DNA of 52,560 nt, taken from positions 1 through 52,560 of the forward strand of contig JAFGMW010000094.1 of assembly GCA_016927275.1 (NCBI GenBank), read 5' to 3'. Under the pieces are notes generated by a model, which saw only the letters and a list, made by a program, of their open reading frames with translations, ran no database searches and was not told the origin of the DNA. How positions within the stretch are numbered: position 1 is the first letter of the stretch; every line of letters begins with the position of its first letter. This document shows, piece after piece, positions 1 to 7,421 of the stretch. This DNA is from Pseudomonadota bacterium (GTDB lineage: Bacteria > UBA10199 > 2-02-FULL-44-16 > JAAZCA01). A program made the translations under genes and the position numbers.

Positions 1-87
1 TGCATAAACTCCGCTGCCCTGCGCTTCATCCCGCTCAAAGACCTGGAGAAGGAGGGTTACGGCAAGTACGGGCGCCTGTTCGAATAA
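1..87 (+). CDS. msrB: Peptide-methionine (R)-S-oxide reductase MsrB, C-terminal fragment
   Basis: Only the last 28 residues are inside the window; the gene begins upstream. The visible peptide starts CINSAALRFIP and ends in GYGKYGRLFE before TAA. This matches the conserved MsrB tail, in which the Cys of the R-x-C-x-N motif is the catalytic residue that reduces the R epimer of methionine sulfoxide; the first visible residue would be that Cys. A separate msrA lies about 21 kb away on the other strand, so the two repair activities are not fused here. No more can be said about start or upstream partners. Confidence 0.85.
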   Translation, partial: CINSAALRFIPLKDLEKEGYGKYGRLFE

Positions 88-437
88 GGACCGACAAAAA
101 AACCTATAAGACGGAGCAAGGTTCAGCGCCTAGATAACCCGGTGAAACCGTCAGACGGAGCGACCGGATACCCTAACATGTCGAAGATTTATCATTCGCG
201 GCTATTCAGGCTTCAATGGCTTCTTCCTGACCGTCAGCGCAATGGAGACGACTTCGTGCGGTATGACCTGGAGACACACGAATTCATGCGGGAGGCGGGA
301 AAGACTGCAACAGTGAATCCCGGCGACAGGGCGCCTGAATCCGGCCTGGGCGCACGCGGGCTTAGCCGTGAGGGTGAGCGGGCGATACATCAATGATATT
401 GAAAAGTTATCGTTGCTCCGTCTGACGTTTTTTCGCT
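88..437. other. Intergenic region without a supported gene
   Basis: About 350 bases lie between msrB and the convergent SGNH hydrolase gene. I see no convincing gene. A 13-base motif, CGTCAGACGGAGC, occurs at 148-160 and in reverse complement at 414-426, so the stretch is bounded by a short inverted repeat; a related AGACGGAGCAA occurs near 109. The plus-strand 84-codon frame inside it has no recognisable product. Confidence 0.5.
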
Positions 438-1199
438 TCACTGACTCTCAGCGCTACGCTCGTAGCGGATCGTGCGGAATATCGATTCGAGCTCCCGGTC
501 GATGGATCTGAACCGCTCGTTCGCAAAGGCCAGGAAGGCCTGCTCCACTATCTGCTCGGCCATGACCTCGAGGCCTTCGATGCTAGGGTGGAGCCAGTCG
601 ATCATGTCAGGGTAAAGGGTGGGAAACTCGAGCTCGCCCGGTTCACAGGGGTTCTCCATCGCGTCGTACAGTCGGACAAGCTCCACTTCGGTGGGCAGCC
701 GCCTTCGGGCGTACTCCTCCGTGAGGCGCGTCGAGAGATCGGCCAGCATCCTGTTGAACGAAAGGGTCTCCATGCCCTTCGCGTCGGTCCACTTCTTGAA
801 ACCGCGCCACGGCGTGGCCTCCAGCATGATTATCCGCGAAACGCCCGATGATGCCAGCTCGCCGCAGATCTCCACGAGCTTCCTCTCCATGTCCTCGGCG
901 GTCCTGCCCGAGGCCATGTCGTTCACACCCACGTCCAGAATCACCTCGTCGTAGCCCCGCTCGACTATCTCGTCGAGACGCCTTTCCCTCACGCCGTAGA
1001 TCTCGTCCAGCCCGAGCAGGCCGCCGTTGGTCTCGCCGCTGCGGCACTCGGGAGTCACCTCTATGCGGCTGCTGTCGAGGTATTCGTCGAGCAGCAGCGG
1101 ATAGAGCGATTCCTGCGCGCATGTCCTCGAGTCGCCCACGACCGCGACCCTGATCGGCTGCCCTGCGGTTGCCGGCTTGTGTGTGACAGTTGCCCTCAT
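438..1199 (-). CDS. SGNH/GDSL-type hydrolase, cytoplasmic
   Basis: A 253-aa protein with the three hallmark blocks of the SGNH hydrolase superfamily: GDS at residues 22-24 (Ser24 nucleophile), GVND at 91-94 (Asn oxyanion block) and DWLH at 200-203 (Asp/His of the catalytic dyad or triad). Members hydrolyse acyl esters of lipids, sugars or cell-wall polymers; the substrate here cannot be told. There is no signal peptide, so it probably acts in the cytoplasm, or its export is not Sec-dependent. It stands alone, convergent to msrB, with the next minus-strand gene 36 bases upstream of its start. The Shine-Dalgarno is weak. Confidence 0.8.
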   Translation of the reverse strand: MRATVTHKPATAGQPIRVAVVGDSRTCAQESLYPLLLDEYLDSSRIEVTPECRSGETNGGLLGLDEIYGVRERRLDEIVERGYDEVILDVGVNDMASGRTAEDMERKLVEICGELASSGVSRIIMLEATPWRGFKKWTDAKGMETLSFNRMLADLSTRLTEEYARRRLPTEVELVRLYDAMENPCEPGELEFPTLYPDMIDWLHPSIEGLEVMAEQIVEQAFLAFANERFRSIDRELESIFRTIRYERSAESQ

Positions 1200-1235
1200 G
1201 TTTTTAAGACGAACATTTATTCGTGTATCGATTGA

Positions 1236-2267
1236 TCAAAAAAAATTGGGTATTGTGTACACTTCCGTGCAGTCCCGCCTGGGCTCTCTGCTGAATATGA
1301 CCTGCCAACGGCCCTGGTCGCCGATCTCCCTTCTCAAGGCCCTGGTGAACTCTCTGCCGTAGGTCATCTTGATCAGCGTTCGCACTTCTGTGGATTCCAT
1401 GTGTCTGACCGAATCGTTGTCGATTATGAGGCTTCCCCCTTTGTCGTCGGCGACCCACAGGAGCATGTGGCCCGTTGGTCCTTCGCTTTTTCCGCCGAGT
1501 GTCATCGTCGAATTGCGACCACGATCCAGCCTGCACGGCCGATCCTCATTTATGAGGACTATGTGATGGAATTTGAGGCCCGGTATCCCCTTGAGCACTC
1601 GGTGTGCTATCTCTGCAAAGATCTTGCAGTCTATCCTGAGCCTGCCCCTGGCATCGACTGAGAAACCGCTGGGCTGGTCAAGGCTCGCCTCATCGGGCAG
1701 TCCGATGAGTGAACGTGATTCTTTTTCCGCGTGAACGCCGACGCTGTCCAGGAAGAACCCGAGCATTTTCTCGAATTTCTTCAGCGGATCGTCGGACGAC
1801 GCAGCGGAGGCTTGAAATGCAAGCCTCGCCTTTTCAAAGTCGAGGTCTTTTATGGCAATGCTCATCTGGACCGGAGGAGTTCCAGGCAGGTATGAAAGGG
1901 CGCTTGCTTTTTCTCCGTATTCCATATCGACCAGCTGTTTCATCATCTCCGGGCCAGGACCGTCGTTCGGATCGTCGAGAAAGAGCGGCGCAAGTGGAAG
2001 CGGATTGCGAATCCCGAGTTCCTGCGCCGCGATCTCCACTGCATATCTGTCCATTTCCCTGTAGCTATCTCCGTCTGAGTCGCCGACCGAGCCAGGAAAG
2101 CACTGCTCGATATGGTCGATCAATTCCTCGTCCACAGGACCTGCGCTGGTTTCCTCCAGGCATTCGGGGTCGAAGCCATCCGTTACCTGGCCATTGTACC
2201 TGGGATTGAAGGTGTAGGTCGTATACTCGATCGGCTGCGGCTCGACTCGCTTTATTCGTTTGCCCAT
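1236..2267 (-). CDS. Hypothetical protein with transglutaminase/cysteine-protease-like Cys-His-Asp pattern
   Basis: A 343-aa soluble protein with a good ribosome site (GGAGG four bases before ATG). I do not recognise a family. The C-terminal third contains DCKIFAEIA (Cys214), GHMLLWV (His267) and IIDNDS (Asp283/285) in the order and spacing expected of a transglutaminase-like or papain-like fold; this is an inference from pattern only. The N-terminal half is acidic and lacks a signal peptide or membrane segment. It may share a transcript with the SGNH gene downstream on the same strand (36-base gap). Similar Cys/His/Asp spacing appears in the TPR protein at 4246-5928. Confidence 0.6.
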   Translation of the reverse strand: MGKRIKRVEPQPIEYTTYTFNPRYNGQVTDGFDPECLEETSAGPVDEELIDHIEQCFPGSVGDSDGDSYREMDRYAVEIAAQELGIRNPLPLAPLFLDDPNDGPGPEMMKQLVDMEYGEKASALSYLPGTPPVQMSIAIKDLDFEKARLAFQASAASSDDPLKKFEKMLGFFLDSVGVHAEKESRSLIGLPDEASLDQPSGFSVDARGRLRIDCKIFAEIAHRVLKGIPGLKFHHIVLINEDRPCRLDRGRNSTMTLGGKSEGPTGHMLLWVADDKGGSLIIDNDSVRHMESTEVRTLIKMTYGREFTRALRREIGDQGRWQVIFSREPRRDCTEVYTIPNFF

Positions 2268-2388
2268 CTGGCCTCCGCATAATGGTTATCGTCTGCATCC
2301 AGGCCGAGTTGCGCAATATTTCGAAATTGTCGAAAAAGCCGCTATTTTCCGGCTTTCCGGAGACACGACAAAGGGACAAAGGGACAAA

Positions 2389-2416
2389 GGGGACGTTTCC
2401 CGGTGGGTAAGTTACG
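2389..2416. repeat. REP-like intergenic element, copy A
   Basis: GGGACAAA is repeated in tandem just upstream (2373-2390) and runs into GGGGACGTTTCCCGGTGGG. A related stretch, GGGGGACTTTTCCCGGTCTG, is found in another intergenic space at 6186-6205. Shared intergenic sequence of this sort is typical of REP/RAYT-type repeats. No transposase is present in the window. Confidence 0.4.
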
Positions 2417-2439
2417 AGAATCATTAGGATGATTTTTTA

Positions 2440-2462
2440 GGGTGCAGCGTTTCGCTGCGCCC
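2440..2462. other. Strong hairpin in 2268-2583 intergenic space
   Basis: GGGTGCAGCG and CGCTGCGCCC pair over 10 bp (one G-U) with a TTT loop. It lies between two minus-strand genes, downstream of the lipoprotein gene at 2584-2985. No U-run follows on either strand (a T-run precedes it on the plus strand), so it is not a textbook terminator; it could be a processing or attenuating structure. The rest of the 316-base gap holds only the REP-like element. Confidence 0.45.
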
Positions 2463-2583
2463 CTGACTATTTCGCTCTGTCTGATTTGATTTGCGGAATT
2501 GAGAAATCATGTCGGCGAGCCGCAGCGAAACAGAAGCCGCCGCCCCGTCTGACTTCTCTCGGGTTTCCGTCATCCGGGTTCTG

Positions 2584-2985
2584 CTATTTTACTACGAATG
2601 CCACTCTCTCCGTCTTCCCGCCGAACACGATGTTCATGAGGTAGTTGCCGCTGGCCAGCTCCTTTTTGCTCATCGTGTTGTCGAGCTTGAAGAAGTCCGT
2701 GTCCCTGGCCATGATGACCTCCGGGCTCGCGCCGGGTTTCACCTTTCCGTTCTCGTCAGTCGGAAACACGTTGACGATTATGCTCTCCTGTCTGCCAGGG
2801 ACCTGGACCGTCGCGTCGTTCTCTATCGGCGTGTTTAGTTTTGAAAGGATCTCGGACCTGCTGTCCAGCGGCATGCCGTCGATGTGGATCTCAGAAACCG
2901 GCGTCAGCGCCTTTGAACACCCGCAGATCGCCCCCGCTGCGATGATGATCGCGACCAGCACCAGCCGAACAGGATTCTTCTTCAT
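2584..2985 (-). CDS. Small lipoprotein, function unknown
   Basis: A 133-aa protein. The start at 2985 is chosen over a longer frame because it has a strong GGAGGGG ribosome site and begins a clean lipoprotein signal: MKKNP, a hydrophobic stretch, then the AICGC lipobox with the acceptor Cys near residue 22. The mature part is beta-rich in appearance and ends GGKTERVAFVVK, suggestive of a small beta-sandwich, but I do not recognise a family. It probably sits in the periplasm anchored to a membrane. It follows the next lipoprotein gene (3065-3823) on the same strand by about 80 bases, so they may be co-transcribed. Confidence 0.65.
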   Translation of the reverse strand: MKKNPVRLVLVAIIIAAGAICGCSKALTPVSEIHIDGMPLDSRSEILSKLNTPIENDATVQVPGRQESIIVNVFPTDENGKVKPGASPEVIMARDTDFFKLDNTMSKKELASGNYLMNIVFGGKTERVAFVVK

Positions 2986-3064
2986 ATCCCCTCCTCCTTT
3001 TTTTTTGCGAGCGCCGAAAAACAGAGATTGCGCTCTGAAATCGAGCGCCATATCCTGACCCTGA

Positions 3065-3823
3065 TCAAATGGGTTGAACGACATCGATCTGAATCGTCCC
3101 CTCCGCTGCATTCTTCTCGCAGCTCGTCTCCCGTACCCTTATGTTGACCGTGTGCAGGCCCTTTGCAGACACCGGCGGCTTGCCGCTTATGAGCCCCGTA
3201 GCCGGATCATAGGCAAGTCCCTCCGGCAGCCCGCTCATTTCCCAGATGTAAGGGCAGATCCCGTCTCTGCTGCAGCCGGTCGCTGTGAGGGGGATCTCAC
3301 ATGTCGGCGGGGTGTAATATTCGCTGTACGTCAGACACATCGGAGTGGAGTCAAGAACTGCGATCTTCACCTTGTTCTCGGCAGGGATATCACCGACCTT
3401 CACCTGGAATGTGCCGACGAAGTGATTCGTGGGGCATGAGACGTCCGTGACCACGAAGGCCACCTGGCCTTCGAAGAGTTCCGTCGGCACGCCGGCCACG
3501 TCACCGCCGGTGTTCGAAAGACCCGGGGGCAGGCCGGTGAAGGCCCACGAGTGCTCGCCGCTGCCGCCCTCCGCAGCCAGGGAGAAGGTGCACGGCTGAC
3601 ACAGGGTGCATGTCTTCGTCCCGAGCGATCCGCTCGCGATCCCGATCAGGTCTTCGGTGCCGCACGCGGCCGCCGGCTCCTCCGGCACCGCCACTTCGCC
3701 TTCGGGATAAACCGTGCCCGATTCAGGAAGGGGGCCCGGGAACTCGAGCTGGCCTGAGCTGGGGCAGCCGGCCGTCAACAGGGTCGCTGCCATCACCAGC
3801 AACACGGCGGTCATCGCCTTCAT
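3065..3823 (-). CDS. Lipoprotein with two putative Ig (He_PIG-like) domains
   Basis: A 252-aa lipoprotein with an LLTAGC lipobox (Cys19). Two repeats of the putative-Ig pattern are visible: GLPPGLSNTGGDVAGVPT in the first half and GLPEGLAYDPATGLISGKPP in the second, the signature of He_PIG/cadherin-like extracellular domains. Paired Cys residues (including CGTED, TLCQPC, CPTN, TSC) suggest disulfides outside the cytoplasm. Such modules usually mediate adhesion or act as spacers on surface proteins. The ribosome site GGGAGG lies six bases before ATG. The gene is divergent from the TPR gene region that starts near 4095. Confidence 0.75.
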   Translation of the reverse strand: MKAMTAVLLVMAATLLTAGCPSSGQLEFPGPLPESGTVYPEGEVAVPEEPAAACGTEDLIGIASGSLGTKTCTLCQPCTFSLAAEGGSGEHSWAFTGLPPGLSNTGGDVAGVPTELFEGQVAFVVTDVSCPTNHFVGTFQVKVGDIPAENKVKIAVLDSTPMCLTYSEYYTPPTCEIPLTATGCSRDGICPYIWEMSGLPEGLAYDPATGLISGKPPVSAKGLHTVNIRVRETSCEKNAAEGTIQIDVVQPI

Positions 3824-4094
3824 CGCAAGCCTCCCTTCGTTAGGGATCGGCGGCTGCCGACCTTTCGCTACCCTACCATATAACTGCGCCCGTGCATATC
3901 ACCGCGCTGTGTTCGCGCCGACTCTCCACCGCCCTCGAGAGCCGCTAACTGCCTGATTTTATTGCTTTATATCTCGTTTTCGGCCGGCGGCTTTTCAAGC
4001 TCGCCATATCCACAGGATAAAGAAAGGGCGCAACAAAGGTCTCCGACAGCCGAAAAGATATATAGTGATCCTCGAGGCGGTTCCGGAGGTGAGA
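3824..4094. other. Intergenic region, likely divergent promoters
   Basis: This space separates a minus-strand lipoprotein gene from plus-strand genes. A short hairpin, GGCGGCTGCC, lies just upstream of the lipoprotein start, and AT-rich stretches at 3955-3975 and 4060-4075 could host promoters. No gene is supported. Confidence 0.35.
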
Positions 4095-4190
4095 ATGGGC
4101 GATGGAAAAGTGAGGCGCTTCTCGGTGATCGAGGGTCAGCCGCAATACTTACAGGAGCTGATGCTCAGGTACGTGGAAGACGAAGAGTGA
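4095..4190 (+). CDS. Short ORF (31 aa), possibly the frameshifted N-terminus of the next gene
   Basis: ATG at 4095 is preceded by GGAGGT four bases upstream, the best ribosome site in this stretch. The 31-aa product starts MGDGKVRRFSV and ends LMLRYVEDEE. The frame of the following TPR gene is open from 4162 without an ATG until 4246, and reads SDLPHANGPLSIVRLGRSDE just before the annotated Met. This looks like coding sequence, so the two frames may once have been one gene broken near 4186-4195. It could equally be a small leader peptide. Confidence 0.35.
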   Translation: MGDGKVRRFSVIEGQPQYLQELMLRYVEDEE

Positions 4191-4245
4191 TCTCCCCCAT
4201 GCAAACGGTCCCCTTTCGATCGTCAGGCTGGGACGGAGCGACGAG

Positions 4246-5928
4246 ATGACGGAACTTTACTGGATAAAGAAAGGCATGGCGCCGCGCTACGATGTTTCCG
4301 CGCTCTCTTCGGGTGTCGATCTCAACTGCGACGGCACGATCGAAAGCTCGGAGCGGACCGATGCCGACGGGGACGGAAGCGTGACCCCGGGGGAATGGCG
4401 GGGCTTTCTTCTGACAAACAGGGAAGAGCTCAAGGGCCTGGATGCGGCGTTCAGATATTATTACAAGTACAATGAAATCTTCGAGCCCGACAATCCCATC
4501 TACAATATCACGTCTGTCGAGTCGGAAATAGTAAGCGAGGACGATATCCAGCTCGCATATGACAATGTCCTGCAGGTGCGCGCGCGCTTCATGGAGGTGT
4601 TCGATGAGCTCAGCCGATGGCGGGCCAGACCTCTCACAGCCAGGGAAATCGGCTATTGCCATCTGTACAGCATCATGGTCGAGGGCATGCAGTTCAGCAT
4701 GGAAGAGCAGCGCGGCGACGATTCTTTCCTCGGGAATTTGAGCAGGAGGAGCGTAGACTGCGATACCGGCTCCCTCCTTCACCTGATCGTGGGCCACACT
4801 GTCGGTCTTCCGGAATATCTTGTCCGTGTCCCGAACCATGCCTTCCTGAAATATGACGACGGCAGAGGCGACGCGATCAACGTTGACTACGCGAACGAAA
4901 TGCCTGACGAAGTTTACATGGAGGCACACGGCATCGACTGGGAGACAGCCAAAAGATCCGGGTTTATGATCAAGCTGAGCGGCGAAGATCTGGTGCCGGT
5001 ATCCCTTGCGGCGAGATCGATCGAAAAGTCGAGAAGGGGCGACATCGAAGGCGCCATAAGCGACTGTGAAGAGGCCCTGCGCCTCAGGCCTGATTTCGCA
5101 GCGACACATAATACGCTCGGGAATATAAAGGCCGACGCGAAAAGGCATCGGGAGGCGGTTGAGGATTTCAACAGGGCAATCGAGTTGTATCCGAACTACG
5201 CGCGCGCCCGCTACTACCGCGCCTTTTCCCATTTTATGCTGGGCGACTCGGAAAAGGCCAGGGCCGACATCGATCGGGCGCTCGAACTGTCGCGGTCTCT
5301 TCCCTGGGAAATCTCCCGTTTTTCGCCGAACTTCATCGCAGGCATGATCATGTTCGATACGGGCGATATTCCGAAGGCCCGGAAGCACCTGGTGAAATCA
5401 CTGGGCTACCTGCGCGACGAGACGCGGCGCGACGATATGGCAATGCCCGCCTCGCTCACGCTTTATACGCTTGCTGCGTTGCTGGTGCCCGATTCCTACC
5501 GACTGACGACAGGGCTACGGCATGATCTTGCGGATCCGGACAGGCTTGACACCAGGCTGGGATTCGATCTGGGCTGGACGACTTTCATAGGTGATTCGAT
5601 TTTTTACCTCCGGCCGGAAGCGGGCGTCGGATACTCGACCCGCGTCTCCCATCACATGGTCGAGCTTGGAGGCGGTTTCGAGCTGGGCGTCGAGGCCGGT
5701 TCGAACTCGGCAGGCCTTGCGCTGAGCGCCGGCTACAACTTCAGAGCGGCCGGCGACGCGGATTCCTCCGCAATGGGTGAGGGCGGCTTCTTCGGATACT
5801 CGCTGAACATCCACCGCATGATCCTCGATCCCTTCGGCGCGGGCGTGTCTTTGACAATGCAGCACGATATTTCAGATCCGTCGAAGATGGCGCTGACGCC
5901 TGCCTTCGATATGTCGTTGTCGTTCTGA
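4246..5928 (+). CDS. Large protein with EF-hand-like loops, transglutaminase-like centre, TPRs and barrel-like C-terminus
   Basis: A 560-aa protein. Residues 25-30 (DLNCDG) and 39-50 (DADGDGSVTPGE) are calcium-loop patterns like EF-hand or dockerin. Residues about 95-230 carry Cys172 (DCDTG), His198 (VPNHAF) and Asp214, matching the SirB1/transglutaminase-like triad order. Residues about 250-395 are TPR repeats (for example GDIEGAISDCEEALRLRPDF). The last 140 residues are alternating, aromatic-rich strands ending in Phe, as in outer-membrane beta-barrels. No signal peptide is present at this Met, which is odd for a barrel and supports a start problem (see 4095). Function is unknown; the domain order is unusual. 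Confidence 0.65.
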   Translation: MTELYWIKKGMAPRYDVSALSSGVDLNCDGTIESSERTDADGDGSVTPGEWRGFLLTNREELKGLDAAFRYYYKYNEIFEPDNPIYNITSVESEIVSEDDIQLAYDNVLQVRARFMEVFDELSRWRARPLTAREIGYCHLYSIMVEGMQFSMEEQRGDDSFLGNLSRRSVDCDTGSLLHLIVGHTVGLPEYLVRVPNHAFLKYDDGRGDAINVDYANEMPDEVYMEAHGIDWETAKRSGFMIKLSGEDLVPVSLAARSIEKSRRGDIEGAISDCEEALRLRPDFAATHNTLGNIKADAKRHREAVEDFNRAIELYPNYARARYYRAFSHFMLGDSEKARADIDRALELSRSLPWEISRFSPNFIAGMIMFDTGDIPKARKHLVKSLGYLRDETRRDDMAMPASLTLYTLAALLVPDSYRLTTGLRHDLADPDRLDTRLGFDLGWTTFIGDSIFYLRPEAGVGYSTRVSHHMVELGGGFELGVEAGSNSAGLALSAGYNFRAAGDADSSAMGEGGFFGYSLNIHRMILDPFGAGVSLTMQHDISDPSKMALTPAFDMSLSF

Positions 5929-6261
5929 TGCCCGACGAAGCTCCGGGCGGAGCGGAGATAACCGGAGGTGGCGTCAGAGGAAGACCCTCCTTTGCGCTTG
6001 ACCGTCCTGCCGTTTGTGCCGGTCATCTGAAAGGCCGCACCCTCGACCATTTTGCTTTGTCTGACTTAATGACTTGATTCTCCTCACTCCTTTATTAACT
6101 GCGCTGGGGAGACGAGATTGCGTTGATCGAGCGGATGCACTACTATGGTGGGGCGATGAAGGGAGTGGCGTTCGCCCTTGTAAAAGGGGGACTTTTCCCG
6201 GTCTGTAAGCGATTGAAAATGCCGAAGCCGTGAAGGGCCGAAGGCAGAAGAGGAGGGGCGC
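5929..6261. other. Intergenic region with REP-like element, copy B
   Basis: About 330 bases without a supported gene. Positions 6186-6205 hold GGGGGACTTTTCCCGGTCTG, related to the element at 2389-2416. GCTTTGTCTGACTTA near 6054 resembles GCTCTGTCTGATTTG near 2473 and GCTCCGTCTGACG near 414, so a second short motif recurs in the intergenic spaces of this region. Confidence 0.4.
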
Positions 6262-7206
6262 ATGAGACTTTTACCGGTTGCGGTGCTGATCATGTTGTTG
6301 CTTTTACCCGCCGGGGCCTTCGCGGGGAGCGCCACCGCCGGCATCGGCGAGGGGTGCAGCTACCGAACGGGGAGCTTCACGGTGCCGCCGGGCAAGGTGG
6401 CGGTCAGCATCCAGGCCTCCGTAGACACCGGCTGGCTGCCTTGCGCCGGAACCGGGCATGCCACGCGTGCCGGGGTTCGCCTGAAGGGGCCTGCGGGCAA
6501 CGTCATCTACTACTTCGTCAGGACTTACGAGGGGAAGGAGCAGGTCCTCGCGGGGAGCCTGGCCGGCCTGCGGCTCGGCCCCGGAACGTATACGGTCGAG
6601 GCACCGGACGGCGGGCTAGGTACGACGGCGACGGTGAGCTTCGATCTCCAGGACGCGGCGCCGCCTCCACCTCCACCTGCCGTGGCCGCGGCCGGCCCCG
6701 GCGGGGCAGGCTCGCTCTCCGGCGACTGGAGCGATCCGTCGGTCAAGAGCGCAGCGCGGATCGTGCACAGCGGCAGCGCGATGACGATCACGAACACCTT
6801 CCAGTGGGAAGGGAAGACCGTCACCTGGACCGGGAGCGGCACGGTCTCCGGCGATGTCGTGAAGTTCAACTACTCTTACACCGGATTCAGGCCTGAGGGC
6901 TGGGAGGACGGCACGATGACGCTCCGCAGGACGAACAGCAGGACGCTCTCCGGGAGCTGGACGACCGCCTCCGGAAAATTCAGCCAGCCGATCACGTTCG
7001 TCCAGACCCGCTCCGACGAGCCCGGGCCCGCGTTCCCGTCCGGGCAGCAAAAGGCCGGGCCTGCGGCGCACGCACCCGCGGCACCCGCGCCTGCTCCGGG
7101 CGCCCCCCGGACGCCGGCGCGCGGGCGAACGATCTGTCCGCCCGGCCAGCATTACGAGGAGAACGTCGGCTGCACCCCCTATTTCCGCGAGGCGGAGGAG
7201 CGCTAG
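6262..7206 (+). CDS. Secreted protein with proline-rich linkers, function unknown
   Basis: A 314-aa protein with a classical signal peptide (MRLLPVAVLIMLLLLPAGAFA, predicted cleavage after residue 21) and a GAGGGGCGC ribosome site. An N-terminal beta-sandwich-like domain (residues about 25-130) is followed by a six-proline linker. A second beta-rich domain follows, with LSGDWSD, a threonine-rich middle and LSGSWTTASGKFSQP, resembling small lipocalin-like or avidin-like sheets. The tail is Ala/Pro-rich and ends with a Cys pair (CPPGQHYEENVGC). It is likely periplasmic or extracellular. I do not recognise the family. Confidence 0.6.
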   Translation: MRLLPVAVLIMLLLLPAGAFAGSATAGIGEGCSYRTGSFTVPPGKVAVSIQASVDTGWLPCAGTGHATRAGVRLKGPAGNVIYYFVRTYEGKEQVLAGSLAGLRLGPGTYTVEAPDGGLGTTATVSFDLQDAAPPPPPPAVAAAGPGGAGSLSGDWSDPSVKSAARIVHSGSAMTITNTFQWEGKTVTWTGSGTVSGDVVKFNYSYTGFRPEGWEDGTMTLRRTNSRTLSGSWTTASGKFSQPITFVQTRSDEPGPAFPSGQQKAGPAAHAPAAPAPAPGAPRTPARGRTICPPGQHYEENVGCTPYFREAEER

Positions 7207-7421
7207 CGCGGAATCAAAAAAACCGCGAAAAACAGAAAAAAACAGCAGGGCGCCGCAGGTGCAAGCATTCGATATTCAAGGGCCCGTGTGTTTGCGATGC
7301 CGACCGGAACTCTCGAGGGATCCAGCTCCCAAGCTGTGGCGGCTGCAGTACGGGAAGGGGGCCGGCGCCAGGCCGAGAAGCTCGCCTGCGGCAGGGTCAG
7401 CGACTATTGCAACGCTATTTT

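Noticed and set aside
142-396. Plus-strand 84-codon frame after msrB
   Set aside because: No ribosome site, no recognisable motif and atypical composition; not supported as a gene.
7207-7421. Possible gene in the gap between the secreted protein and the GH15-like gene
   Set aside because: Frames here are short and without ribosome sites; A-rich stretches near 7215-7245 may only be part of transcription end signals.
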